A DNA stretch of 64,000 bases from Klebsormidium nitens (Eukaryota; Streptophyta; Klebsormidiophyceae; Klebsormidiales; Klebsormidiaceae): the NCBI GenBank assembly GCA_000708835.1, contig DF237184.1, forward strand, positions 67,076 to 131,075, written 5' to 3'. Of the stretch, positions 11,579-23,015 are shown one piece after another (the stretch's first letter is position 1; every line of letters begins with the position of its first letter). Below the pieces are notes generated by a model, which worked only from the letters and a program-made list of their open reading frames with translations, was not told the DNA's origin and searched no databases. The translations under genes were made by a program, and so were the position numbers.

Positions 11579-14500
11579 ATGTCTGCCCCTCAGCGCACCA
11601 ACGATCACGCCCCCTACCCGACCGGGGTCTCAAGCGCCGGTTTGCCCAACAGCAATCCCACCTTTGGTATTCCGGTCGCCGCCCCTTATGTTGCGGGAGA
11701 CTCCACCAGAGTGAGCGGGGCCCCCGCCCCACCTCCTGGGACGGGAGCTCAGTCCGCCACCTGGCAGCAGCCTGCGGCGCCAGCTGGCGAGACATTCCAC
11801 AGCAATGTTGCGGCCGGAGGAGCGCCGCCCGCAGCGGGGGGGCAGAGTGCGTACGTGCAAACGCAGCCGGTGAAAGGGAGTGAGTGCACCGCCCCTGCTC
11901 TTATAGCTGCTTGCTTGGATGTGAAACGGAATGTGGAAAGGGCTATTTCTCACCCGCTTCTGATCAGATAGATGCCAATAAATGGTCAAGATGACCATCC
12001 TATGTGGTCATTGATCTGATTCTTGCATGCAAATGGAGATTTACAGGCATGGTGGTTGGCGCTGAGTTTCAAGACCTTGCTGGTGGAAGGAAATTGCATC
12101 TAGAGTGCTGGGCTTCATCAGTGATCTTTGAAATGTTTGTCCTTTAGTTGCACTCAACAATCCAATATGAGGGGTTCTGGAAAGTTTAGTCATGCTTTTT
12201 AAGTCCAGATGCCATTTCACTGCTTGTTGTTCAGGGACAGCCCCATCGGTTTCTCTGACACTGGCGCCTCTTTTACTTTCTGGCGCAGACTTGTTTGACA
12301 AATTCGTCACCCACAGCAAGATTGCCCTCAACCAGGCAGAGGACGTAGCGCGAAAAGCAGCAGGACACGGTGAGGCGTTCAAATGGGACAAAGCTTTTCC
12401 TTGTCCCTTGACCAGGTCAGGCTAGAAAGTTCGGGGCAGTGCACACAGGCTGCGGTTGCAAGCAGTTTGTTAAAAGAGTAACTGACGTGGATATCGAGGC
12501 CAATTGACGGGCAGTGCCTAGCTGTAGATTCATTTACGAAGGTGTCGTCTTTTCACAGATGTTCCCTAAACAAAATGGTCTGATAGTTTGTCAAGAAGTG
12601 CACTATAGAGAAGCTGATTAGGAGTAAGCTATCTGTTGCAGTCATGGCCTGCTTCATGATCCAGAGACTGAGTGGCAATTTTAGATCTGCACTTTTGAAT
12701 TGTTGGTTTGGTACCTTGAAAGTCTTTGTAAATAATATCCAACAGCTCTTAGTTGTCAGAAGCTGCAAAGCTAGCTTTTCGTAAGTTCATTCTTGAGGAG
12801 ATTGACTACAGGAAATATGATCGTTTTTGTGGCTGTTGCAAACATGTTTGCAATTGCTAACCAATTGCGCGGAAAGCCAGCATCTGAGCCCAATGAAGAG
12901 ACGCGACTGTTGGCGCCACGTGCGATGCGACTGTTGGCGCCATGCCCCGACTCAAGACCTGACTCAAAAGCTTCTGCAACTGGGATCAGACCTTTTCATT
13001 GTCATTCTCATTTCGCTACAGTCAGCGCCGGGGGCACAACCGGCAGTTCGCTGTCCACTGTGTGGGGCAAGCTCGAGTCGGGCGCCAAGCAGCTGATGAA
13101 GGGCGGCCAAGAGCCCTTCTGGCGCGACATCTTCCACCCGGCCCCGAGCGAGACCCTCCTGGGAGGTGCGCTATGGTCTGTTTCCTTTTAAGGTTGTGCG
13201 ACAACGACGAAATGCATTTTGGTCTCTGTTCCTGCTACAAACGCTTGCTGTGCGAGGGATACTTTTGCTTTTTGTTCGACTGCGTGCTGTGCAAAATAAG
13301 GAGTGTGCTTGCGTCGCCACTGTCAAACGCCGCTAGTGAATCGAAGTTTCAGGTGAAGGCGCTGTATCCGACAAATGAGCACATGTCGCGGGCTGATAAA
13401 AGAGCGGCTCGTGGCGGAAGCTCTGGCCTGTACTTGGAGGCTACGTCCCCCATGCAAGGGCGAAACCTGTGTGCCACAGGACGACCCGTATTAGAAATGG
13501 AGGAAAGGACTTCATCATTCTGTTTCACCACATACCCGGCTAGAAAACTGAGAGGCATATTGGCCTGTAAAATACCTTCGTATCCTCGTCCCTTACTATT
13601 TGGGACAAGTAACTAGCTCCGGAGAGTCTCTGTCGCGTCACCTTGGCCCGGACTTTGAAAGGCCCTACTCTGACCTACAGACCCGTAATCGTGTGTCTTG
13701 TTTTTTGCTGCAGTCTATGCGACCCACTTCTCCACTGAGAGGGGCCCTGTGGCGGGGAACCTGTTCCTCAGCAGCGAAAACGCAGCCTTCTGCTCCGATA
13801 GGGCCCTGGAGTACCAGGCAGCACCGGGCGCCGTTCAGAAGGCATACTACAAGGTAAGAACCAGACTCGCGTCACCTGCAGAGTCCTATTTGGATTTTCT
13901 ATTTTGATTTCCGAAAAATTTCGAACTTGTCCTTGTTCTAGTCCTTGTGGGAGTTGATGGACTCTCGATTGTCCCCGAGTCACGATAAAAAGCAGACTCC
14001 GGGCTGTTGGATGCCACAAAGCGCACCACTCTGATGGGTACCATTCTCATCTAGACTTCGTTGCAGAACAGGTCCAGAAACATTCTCGAATATCTTAGCT
14101 CTTGCGTTCATTCGTCGATCTGTTTTCGACTTGAGATTGGTCGTGCGCGCACTTCCAGTCGTCAACATTAAGCAGACCTTCCTCGGCTGTGGGAGACAAA
14201 AGTCACGTGCCCTTAAATCGAGTATCAGCCTTAAGGAAACAATCCTGTAGTCGTACCCAACTGTTTTACGTCATCTCGTTCTCGCAGCTGAATGTGCCGC
14301 TCGACAAGACTGCGAAACCTTTTTCGCTGCCCAACATGAACTCGGCCGCTCTTACTTGCTGACGCTAAAACCAGCGCGTTGCGCCATCGTACTGCGTCTT
14401 CCTTACGTTATCTGCTCTCCGCAGCATCATCCTGTTGCTCGACCATATCACGAAGTTGGAGACGCTGCTACCACGACACGTCTGCTCTTCCACATGCTCG

Positions 14501-15877
14501 TAGAGAAAAAGCAGAATTTTACTGCATCGTATAGAAGAATGTCTCCTTACGTCATCTTATCCCGCAGCTGAACCTACCGCTCGACAAGCTTGCGAGCATG
14601 TTTCGCTTGCCCAACAGAACCACATCCGCTCTTCCACTTGCTCGGACACCAAAAGCAGCTCGTTACGTCATCGTACTCCAGCCTTTTCTCACGTTCTTTT
14701 TTTCTTATTTGCAGCTGATCCTGCCGCTCGACAAGATTGCGAATGTGGAGACGCTGCCCAATCCGCAGCGCCCCAAGGATCAGTACGTCAAAATCTCAAC
14801 CACCGACAATCACGAGGTAAGGCGGCTCTCTTTTCGAAGTACACACGCTTTCTCTCCTAACTAAAACTGCACCCTTCTTATTCTCGGCGGAGGCTGCTTC
14901 TTGAAAAGCCGACTATAAGAATCACGAAATACACCTTGATTCTTTCTTTGGACGAGTCTCAGTGAAGCGTGCAGTGTTCATTATTCAGCAAGATCAAAGA
15001 TCTGTTTGCAACCACTGGCCGCTGACAGACAACCTCAATTTCCGCTTCCATCAATACGGGAGTTGCAGATCAACGCCCGCATATTTTGTATCCTTGCCTG
15101 TCTTTATTTGCCACGTTGGCAGCTCTCGCCATTCATCGCTGTTGTGTTCCGATGCCCTTGTCGTGTGGCCTCCTCCGACAAAGTTTTTTGTTGCGGGTGT
15201 CGCAAGACAAAGCAGAATTTGAACTTGTGGACGCACTAGGTTTGGGATTTCCGAAAAGCGTTTGGGATTGAGTAGGCTGGAAATATTTGATACTTAATGT
15301 CGAAAAGGTTTCTTTTTTGGGCTTATGAATTGCTCATTCGTGAAAGGTGTAACATTTTGGATTAGGCAGATGCTTCTTCCTCCCATTCTTTTGCCGGAGG
15401 GAAATACACCCGGCGGTGCTACCCTTTACTGAGATCAATAAAGTGCGGCTCGAATCAATGTCCGGCTAATGCATCTCTACCTGTGCATTTTGTCAGCGTC
15501 CTTCGGGGACTGTCAAAACGACATTGACGGTCTACTCTTGCTCTTCCCACCGACTTAAAGGTCGGGGGCGTCTCGTAAAATGCGTAAATGATAGTGGCCG
15601 AAGCTACAAAAAGCTGCACAATCGTTGCGAGTTTTAAGGGTCTGCCCTTCCTCACGTCCGGCCCCCTTTTCTAGAAGCCCAACCATTCTGCTCCGTTCCG
15701 TTGCAGTTCTGGTTCCTGGCGTTCTTCGACCTGACCAGGGCGGTGGAGGCAGTCCAGGTGGCGGTCACATCGGCACGCAGCCGGCAATACACGTCGGGGT
15801 CGTCGGGCATGCCTAGCACGGGGACAACCGCGACCGGAGTTCCCGCGAGCAGCGTTCCGCCGACAAGCCACGTGTAA
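11579..15877 (+). CDS. GEM-like GRAM-domain protein
   Basis: Six exons: 11579-11879, 12289-12369, 13022-13165, 13714-13853, 14715-14816, 15707-15877, total 939 bases and 312 residues, close to the usual length of this family. The start ATG at 11579 has a strong context (gccgccATG). Residues 1-100 are a proline/alanine/glycine-rich disordered leader. The rest follows plant GEM/FIP1 proteins: a helix in exon 2 (VTHSKIALNQAED), an FWRDIFHP segment, the GRAM-domain strands THFSTERGPVAGNLF, AFCSD and YYK, then LPLDKI, YVKISTTDNHE and FWFLAFFD. GRAM domains of this type bind phosphoinositides, and Arabidopsis GEM-like proteins act in membrane and developmental or ABA-linked processes. The role in this organism is inferred. 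Intron 4 carries decayed copies of exon 5. Confidence 0.92.
14288..14714 (+). repeat. Three decayed tandem copies of GEM-like exon 5 with acceptor sites
   Basis: At 14288, 14425 and 14568 an acceptor-like GCAG is followed by a degenerate form of the start of exon 5 (real exon at 14715; LPLDKIANVETLPNP). The spacings are 137, 143 and 147 bases. The sequence after each copy is also repeated (CGCTCTTnC, then a CGTTRCGYCATCGTACT-like stretch), so the unit is an exon edge plus part of the intron. The copies carry substitutions and lack the exon 5 donor, so normal splicing should skip them, but their AG sites could compete with the true acceptor. Confidence 0.85.
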
Positions 15878-17523
15878 CGATGACAATTTTGGTATCTGCT
15901 TCCTTCATCGTCAAACCTGTATATTACGCATGTGCTGAAGAGCTTGTCGGAGGGGTGGCCTTACGAAGTGGTCGTGGAGAGCTGCTTCGAAGCTCAAGGG
16001 GCCACTGGCTAGCCCCTGAGGGCAAGTTACATAGGGCGAATTACATAGACACATGCACTTTCTTAGTACGCCCTACTGGAGCGTATTCCCATGCATAATC
16101 ATTTTGACAAAGGTCATCGTGTAATACAACATCTGGTGTCAGTTGCCATGGGCATCCGGCCCTATGCCAACTTGGGCAGCACGACGTGATTTTCGAAGTT
16201 AAGACGGTCAGGGCCAATTGTACGAGAATGTACTGGCTTTACCAGATTATTGAAACTGCAAGCTCGGTGTCCTAGCTCTGGCGTCGAGGACTCCATGCCG
16301 TCTACTATCCATTGAGACATCGTGCAAATAATAGTGCCAGCGCATATGATGCAATATTGCAATGCGATTTGTAAATGGCATGCATGTAGATGTTGACATG
16401 TCAACTAGCCTGCCGGCAGCTTGTACATGCTACTCAACGATTTTATAGAATCCATGTTGCGCGATAATTCGACCGATCGACCACTACATATATAGGTTAT
16501 TGGCGGGATATCAGTGAGGCACTCCGGCGTACCATGAGCATGTATCATTGCATGCATATATGCAATCTTTAGTATACGGACAACTCATTCAAACTCGAGT
16601 CCCCGCATGTGCGTCGACGAGCTATAGGTTACTGACTGCAACTTCCCATTTATCAACGCCCTTAGCCTCATGCAGCCAATGATTGAGCTGGCACGATCTC
16701 TGGCCGAACCGGAATGGGTGTTTTTAATTGACTCTACGTAGCCGTGCTTGCCGCATGCTAAGTTCGGCTGTAAGTCATGTTCAGGAAAATGCAAATAACC
16801 TTAAAAGTTCAATGATGCTAACGACTTTTATTAGCTAGCACATGTGCGAGATGCGTGAATTGGATATATGATGAGTCTATGGACGGCCTAAGCTGGCGCT
16901 GCCTTATGTAGAAACCGGAATGATTGCCCTGCCTGAGAATGGCAAGGCCTAAGTGACACATAATTGCAAGTTAAGTGTGTACCGGCATCAGAAGTTCCAC
17001 CCACAGAACTACCGAAGCCTGGCCGTACAGTCAGATTAGTCCAAATTAAGTTACGAGCTACATGAAATGTATAGGTCAGACGTGCACCGTCTGGTTCCCA
17101 CTACACTTGACGACCAAGCAATCAGATTCCAGCTAGACTGCGGTTAACCTGCCATGAAGCCCACAATCTGTAGGCTTCTAAGTCTTTTATGATCGACTCA
17201 CTACATTAATTGTACATGTCTACTAATGACCTGGTCGCCACATCCTGCAATCTACCATGTTACGTTAACAATCAGTTCATTGTGGAAAGTTATGGTGCCA
17301 ATTAGACAATCAAATCTTAATACCAACGACGAGCATATGTTGCCCCGAATCAATGCCCTAAGAGCAAGCAGACGGTGTGCTTGTATCAAACCTTGCATGT
17401 ACAACGCATTTTTTCGGACGAAGCATTACGTATGTTTAAAGAAAGAAAGGGCTTCCCAAATGCTTCGTCTTCTTTCGACGAACCATTCCCATGTTTTCCC
17501 AAACGCTTCCGATCTTCCGATGC
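15878..17523. other. Intergenic region, no gene seen
   Basis: This lies between the stop of the GEM-like gene and the stop of the TauE-like gene on the opposite strand, so both 3' regions are here. The sequence is comparatively AT-rich with no long frame, no domain and no clear repeat. Confidence 0.6.
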
Positions 17524-20500
17524 TTATCTGCTGCACAACGGATGGAAATCCAGGCCTCTCCCCCGGCGCATTTGTTCGTAAGACCGCAGGCCGCCGAACA
17601 CGGCCGTCGTACCCGTTCCAGCAGCAACTAGAACGGTGAGAATTATCACAATGATCGAGCTTCTGCCCGACTTCCGTACGAATCGCCCGACGACTGTGAC
17701 TCCAATCGTGGAGGCAACAAACGCAATCGGCGCAAACACCAGGGCGTAGCTGTGGTTCAGCAGGTTGTGGAAGGAGAGCGACAGCGCAATCGCGGAGCTG
17801 CTGAAGAGGATCATCAGGACCGCGGTTGAGACAGTGACCTGGAAGTACGAAAAAATGACAAGGACTTTCCGTTGCTAGATTGGGTTTCTACTCAAACAGA
17901 GCTTGAAGGCCGGATATGCGTTCGGGGTTGCAGTTGCGGTTTCGAACGATTGCTAACAGAATCGAGATCGAAAAGCGGGTCCCTTCAACGGCCGTGCCAA
18001 CGACCAGAGGCATGATGAAGAGAGACTCCGCCTCCGGGAACTCACTGGAAGTGCCAACAGCTAAAAGCCAGATCTTCTTGCACTACCACGCTGAAACTTT
18101 AACCGAGTGAAAAGATTGAGGCTGACACCTGTCCATGCCGCAAGGGCGTCTCGCCACCGATTGACACAACGTGCTCCCGGATCAAGACAGGCGAAACTAC
18201 GCAACACACCAGCACGCAATATCAAAAATTACCGTTGAGGGGACGGTCGTGGGAGGGTGAACTGGGGACTAGTTCTGCACTTTCACATGACCTCAAAGAA
18301 ACGGCTGTCATGCTCTTCGCTGACCGGAATGGCCCGAGGATCGCCCGAAGCTTCCACCGGCCGATCCAAAGCTCGCTTTGGCCACGTCATGGGGCAGTAA
18401 GTACCGGCCGTCCCCGAGTTCACGCTCAAGCTAACACAACGCACGGAGCTCAGGTAGCTTCTCACCGAGCAACGGATTCCAGGATCAGAGCCGGGATGGG
18501 ACGAAGCTCACCTGCGAATGCACCCGTAGATGCAAGAGCGCCAGGTTAACATAAAAGGGAGGGATTCCGGTCGCTCCGAGCGGAACGGGTGGAATGGACT
18601 CACCTGCGGATGCACCCCCAGGTGCAGGAGCCACGGGTTGAAGAAGATGGCGCCACCCACTCCGAGAAGGCCCGCACCCACGCCCGCGGTCGCAATCACG
18701 CCCGCCACTTGCGCAAGGACAGTAAAAGGTCGCCGGATGCCTGCAATAAAAGACGGAATAATCGGCTACCGGTTAAGGAAACCCTTTCTATCACCTCAGA
18801 GTACATCACGAGCTGCTCGATATCGCTTGGCGCGCTGCGACGAAAACTTGAATCGATCTGATGGACATTGAGCCCAGTGAACGAGATGAAAAGACCGTGA
18901 GAGGGGCGCATACCGGTAACCAGGGCTTTACGACGGGTGCGGGTACATAGCGTAGATATCTGGGTTAGATCTCGTGTAGTCGAGCTCAGCGTTCGCTGAG
19001 CTTATTGTTCATCAAATCGAGAGATATGTGACAAGGTGAGATATATATTACAAACCAAGATATATCTGACAAGTCGAGATATATGTTTCCAAAGCCTCAC
19101 CTCCGCTGAGGCTCCCGTGCGATAAAATAACCCGCATCTCGGGGTCCAGGTCCTCGTCGTTCCGTCGCGCTTTCCGCACTTGGTGCGCAATCTGCCAGCC
19201 CCCCACGAGCAGCAGAACCGCGACTTGGGCCCCCCAAACTGTCATGTATTCCCACGTGCAGCGAGGGTAGGCGCTTTTCTGCGCCTGGCTGACCAGAAAC
19301 AAAACCCAGAGGACCAGGAGCGCCGCAAACTTCCGGAAGGGGATGCGCTGCGCGAGCGTCTTGGTGCCACGTGGCACGTTTTCCAAAACGGGGGTCACGT
19401 GGCACTCCACGATTGGTCTCCCATTGGTCAATGTTTTGACGGAGTCGTTGCGTTCTAGAGTTATGTCGTCCCCTGCGGTCGTGACGGTGACGACATCTGG
19501 AGGGTCTAGCAAGGGTTGCCGCAAACCGTCGGCGGTCAGTGCGGACTCGGCCGAATCTGTGACGGTGCGCTTGAGCGTTGCTTGCTCCAGGTCCCATTGC
19601 TGACGAGCCTTTCTGGCGGTGCTCCGGATGACAAATATGAGGACGAATACCAAAACGGCGGTTTGTAGCCATTCCGGGATGAGGATGTTGAATAACACGC
19701 CTGCGCGAGTCGAAGGAAGCGGCTGTCAGCCTAGACCGTCCAGACTCAAGCATCATCGTGGCTGCGTAAACCAGCTTTGTTTAGTCTGGACCGTCAATGA
19801 AAGGGCTATCGATCCGGGCGTCCGAGCAGGAAAATTGACGACGTTTTGCACAAAGATTTTCGCACGTTTCAAAATCTGGAAAATTGAACACCCCAGGACG
19901 AAGACAACATGTCTGAGCTGGCTGAGAAGAGGTACGACTTTCTTACTGGCCTATCTAGACTAGAGAACCAAGACTTCTAAGAAACAGGCTGTGCTGTCGG
20001 AATTCCAATTGACTCGCATTCTTAGACCACAGCCAGGTTGACTCGCTGAAGGAGACTTCACTTTCATATTGACCATCTTAATCTGAATACGCGGAGCTTA
20101 CTGCGTCAAATCAACACTCGATCACTTTAGGTAGAGACCTACAAACCGGCCAGTCTGGACCCTTTTAAGTCCAGAACACGCCCTCACTCCGGGTCGTTCG
20201 TTTGGAAGCCAGGTCGTTACTCGAGATAGAGCTTCTCAACAGATACTGCTAACGGAGAAAAATGATGGCATGTCATCTAAACGGATGTTGATTGCGGCCA
20301 ATACCCGGCCTCAATCAGGAAGCTTCGCACCATTATGCCGATGAACCATTCCGTCCAACGGATGCACCGTCAACGATAAGCGGCACGAAAAGCCGCGCGG
20401 CGATCTGAGTGTATAGCAACGACTTTCCAAACTACTTAAAGAGCCGGAGCATCAAAATAAGCGCAAGAAGACACTCTTGGTATTGAGAAGTCGTGACACC

Positions 20501-21426
20501 GTCGGAATTGACAAAGATCCCACAAAATGGTTGACAGGAGAATGGGTCTTCCGGAAGCCTCACCAAAGTTAACCCCCAACAATAGTGCTGGTAGGAACGT
20601 GAGTGCAAGGTCGAAGTCGAGCAGCGTCCGGTCGCAATCTCTGGGGCTCTTTTTGTGCAGTCCATAAAACGTGCTGGCCAAAGCGCCACTCGACACGATG
20701 GTGAGCGACAGTGCTGAGGCCATCTTGAGATTGAAGCCGAGAAGGACATCTATACGATCGGAGGGAAGGGCTGGTTCGGAAGAGGGAAGAAGAATATGGT
20801 CTGTATCAAAGGCACAAGATTGCTTCGCATAAGATCATGCGTAATGGTCCATTTCATATCCATTTTTTTGCAGATGGATAAATGTACAGTTTGGAAAATG
20901 CTGTCTACATCCTAGGATGCAAATTGCTGGTTCCTGATTTGACAACGAAGCAATGCAGCGGAAAAAGGGTGCCAGGGGTAAGGGCCTCGCGAAGATCTTA
21001 CTGAAAACAGGAATGTAGAAAGGACCTCCTCCAACCCCGGCGGCATTTGCCAGAAGTCCGCACTGTTCAAAGGAGAAGAGAATGCGTTTATAAAGTCGTA
21101 CGCTACATACTTCAGTGGCTTTGCAGGGACGTTGGGTTCAACCACAAGCACCAGCGATGCACTTTCTTCATGTTTATGTCGTTTTGAAACCAGGCATGGG
21201 ACCTTTTAGCGAGCAGGTATTGTGCCCCTTCGAGTGAAGGTTCGCAAACACTCGAAGAAGATCATGTGCCACCTACTCCAGCCACTTCAAGAGAGAAACA
21301 AGTGGCACATCTCTTACCCCAAAAGTCAGAACCAAAGCGATCCCTGTCCGGATGTTGAGCTCAAACCGGGCGTCGACAGGGGTGTCAGGAGGGAGCGAGT
21401 TTGCAACACTGCTGAGCTGTTCCCAC
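17524..21426 (-). CDS. TauE/SafE-family membrane permease (first exon not resolved)
   Basis: Coding exons on the minus strand: 21426-21318, 21062-21002, 20749-20564, 19700-19101, 18740-18604, 17838-17524; phases agree throughout. The exons match plant sulfite exporter TauE/SafE proteins in order: an N-terminal stretch with NIRTGIALVL, the glycine-rich NAAGVGGGPFYIPVF loop, a membrane segment with ALSLTIVSSGALAS, LLDFDLALTFLPALLLGV, a long exon with a hydrophilic cytosolic loop (about residues 160-250) between membrane segments, a second glycine-rich repeat GVGAGLLGVGGAIFFNPWLL, and a last exon (VSTAVLMILFSSSA) ending in two helices. The two glycine-rich inverted halves are the hallmark of the family, which moves organosulfur or small organic anions across membranes. 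The 5'-most listed exon begins with the third base of a codon, so a short upstream exon with the start is missing from this model. Confidence 0.88.
18507..18603 (-). repeat. Duplicated 3' edge of a TauE exon with its donor site
   Basis: The sequence around 18507-18545 repeats the end of the exon that stops at 18604, including the CTCAC donor complement (18507-18511 versus 18599-18603) and the bases coding HPQ. The spacing is 92 bases. The copy is diverged and is not needed for the reading frame, so it is probably a decoy donor within the following intron. Confidence 0.7.
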
Positions 21427-23015
21427 CTGCAATCAGATCAGGTACCTTGGCTGATCAGCCCCATCAGGTTAATATACTGGCAAGCGGATTCAGCAATTGT
21501 TGGAGGGATGAGTCATCTTTGGCCTGAGGTTTCACGTGCGCAATGAAAATGTTTCAAAGATCTTGCACAAAAATGGTGTCTGTCATGCAATCAAGGTGAA
21601 GGGCGCTCTTCTCATTGAATCCCATCATACTGACTACAAACTTTTTTGTTATAGAGTGAATTCCCTTGCCGATTCAGGAACTTCTGTGAGCGAGGTTTGA
21701 TGGGACAAGGGGTGGTGCGATCACGAAGAAGTGCCTAAGAAGTCAGTTTACCAAACAAACTCATTCCTGGTTCTATCAGACAAGCAATTGACCCAGACAT
21801 CCCACATTTCAAGCCAGTCAGCTTCAGCCCATGCATTTGCCTGGACTAGCATACCCAGCTCTTTATGTACATCCTACGCACAGTTTTGTCCTGGGTTGTC
21901 CAGAACTTCCAGAGCTTGGAGGAAAGCACACAACAGTAAAACTTTAATAAAAGCCGAAAAAAGCAGTTCAAGAGAGTTTCAGGAAGATCAGGTGATTGGA
22001 AGGACACATCCCAGGAGTGGGGCTGTTGCTGGTTTGCTAAGAAAGGAAGCATCCAGCATCTGCACTCACAGTGATTCTCCGCCCAAGCCCCAAACATTGG
22101 CTGGAACAGTGTCAGGCCAAATGCTGCTTCCATTATGGAAAGTTGCCATTGCGCCCCGCCAATTAGACGCCCATGCGTCACTGGGAAACTTGTAGAAACA
22201 TCTCACAAAGTGAGCGCTGCCGAGCAACAAAGAATCTTTTGAACGAAGTTGAGGTAGCTATGTAGACTCAGACTCAGAGCTCTGCTAACTTAGGTCTGAA
22301 CCATCTGCTTGAGCTGGGGAGCGAGCTGGACATCATCCTGCAGTGGCATTTGTTTGTTAGCGCTGCTTTCCTGTCAAGGTCTGGGTCATGTCACTACTGA
22401 CCACACCTTTTCAACCCCTTGGGCCCTGACCAGCACCTAGCCTTACCGGGGTAGGTACACGGTACACTAAGACATTACGGTATTCCTTTCTTGCATGTGC
22501 GATTTCTTGACGTGGCAGCTTGACAGCCTTTTGAAAGCCTCAGCAAGTATATCGCACGGCTCAAAAGCGTTCCTGTAAACTGGGTTGATATACTCAAAAA
22601 CCTAACCGATCGGAAGTTGGGGTACCGGCGGCGGTATGCAATCAGGCCCACCTGGTTTCAGGTTCGGGTTTGAAAATTAGGGTTATTGGACCTCGCTCCT
22701 TCCTCAACTCTACGGCCTGCAAATGGGATGTCTCCGCCAGCCTCAGGTCTCATGCCTTCAGCAGAGGACTGGGACTCGGAGGGGCAGAGGCGCACCGCAG
22801 AAAGGTTTGCACAGCGGCCATGGCGACAACTTTTTGAGTAGACAACACCGAAGATCGTCAAACCCTTGACTAGAGACAACACGCAGACAATCTTGCTCGT
22901 TCGCTGCCTTGAGACGTGAGCGCCGCTAGATTAAAGTGCAAAAGTTGGCATGTGGACCACACCGTCCGGCGCCGCCAAGTTTAATGAGTTGAAAAGCTTG
23001 AGGGCATAAGTAAAG
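21427..23015. other. Divergent upstream region of the TauE-like and ester synthase genes
   Basis: The missing first exon of the TauE-like gene should lie here on the minus strand. One speculative candidate is an ATG near 22818-22820 followed by a few codons and a phase-compatible GT. Open frames at 21731-22195 and 22658-22882 show no recognisable domain. Confidence 0.45.
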
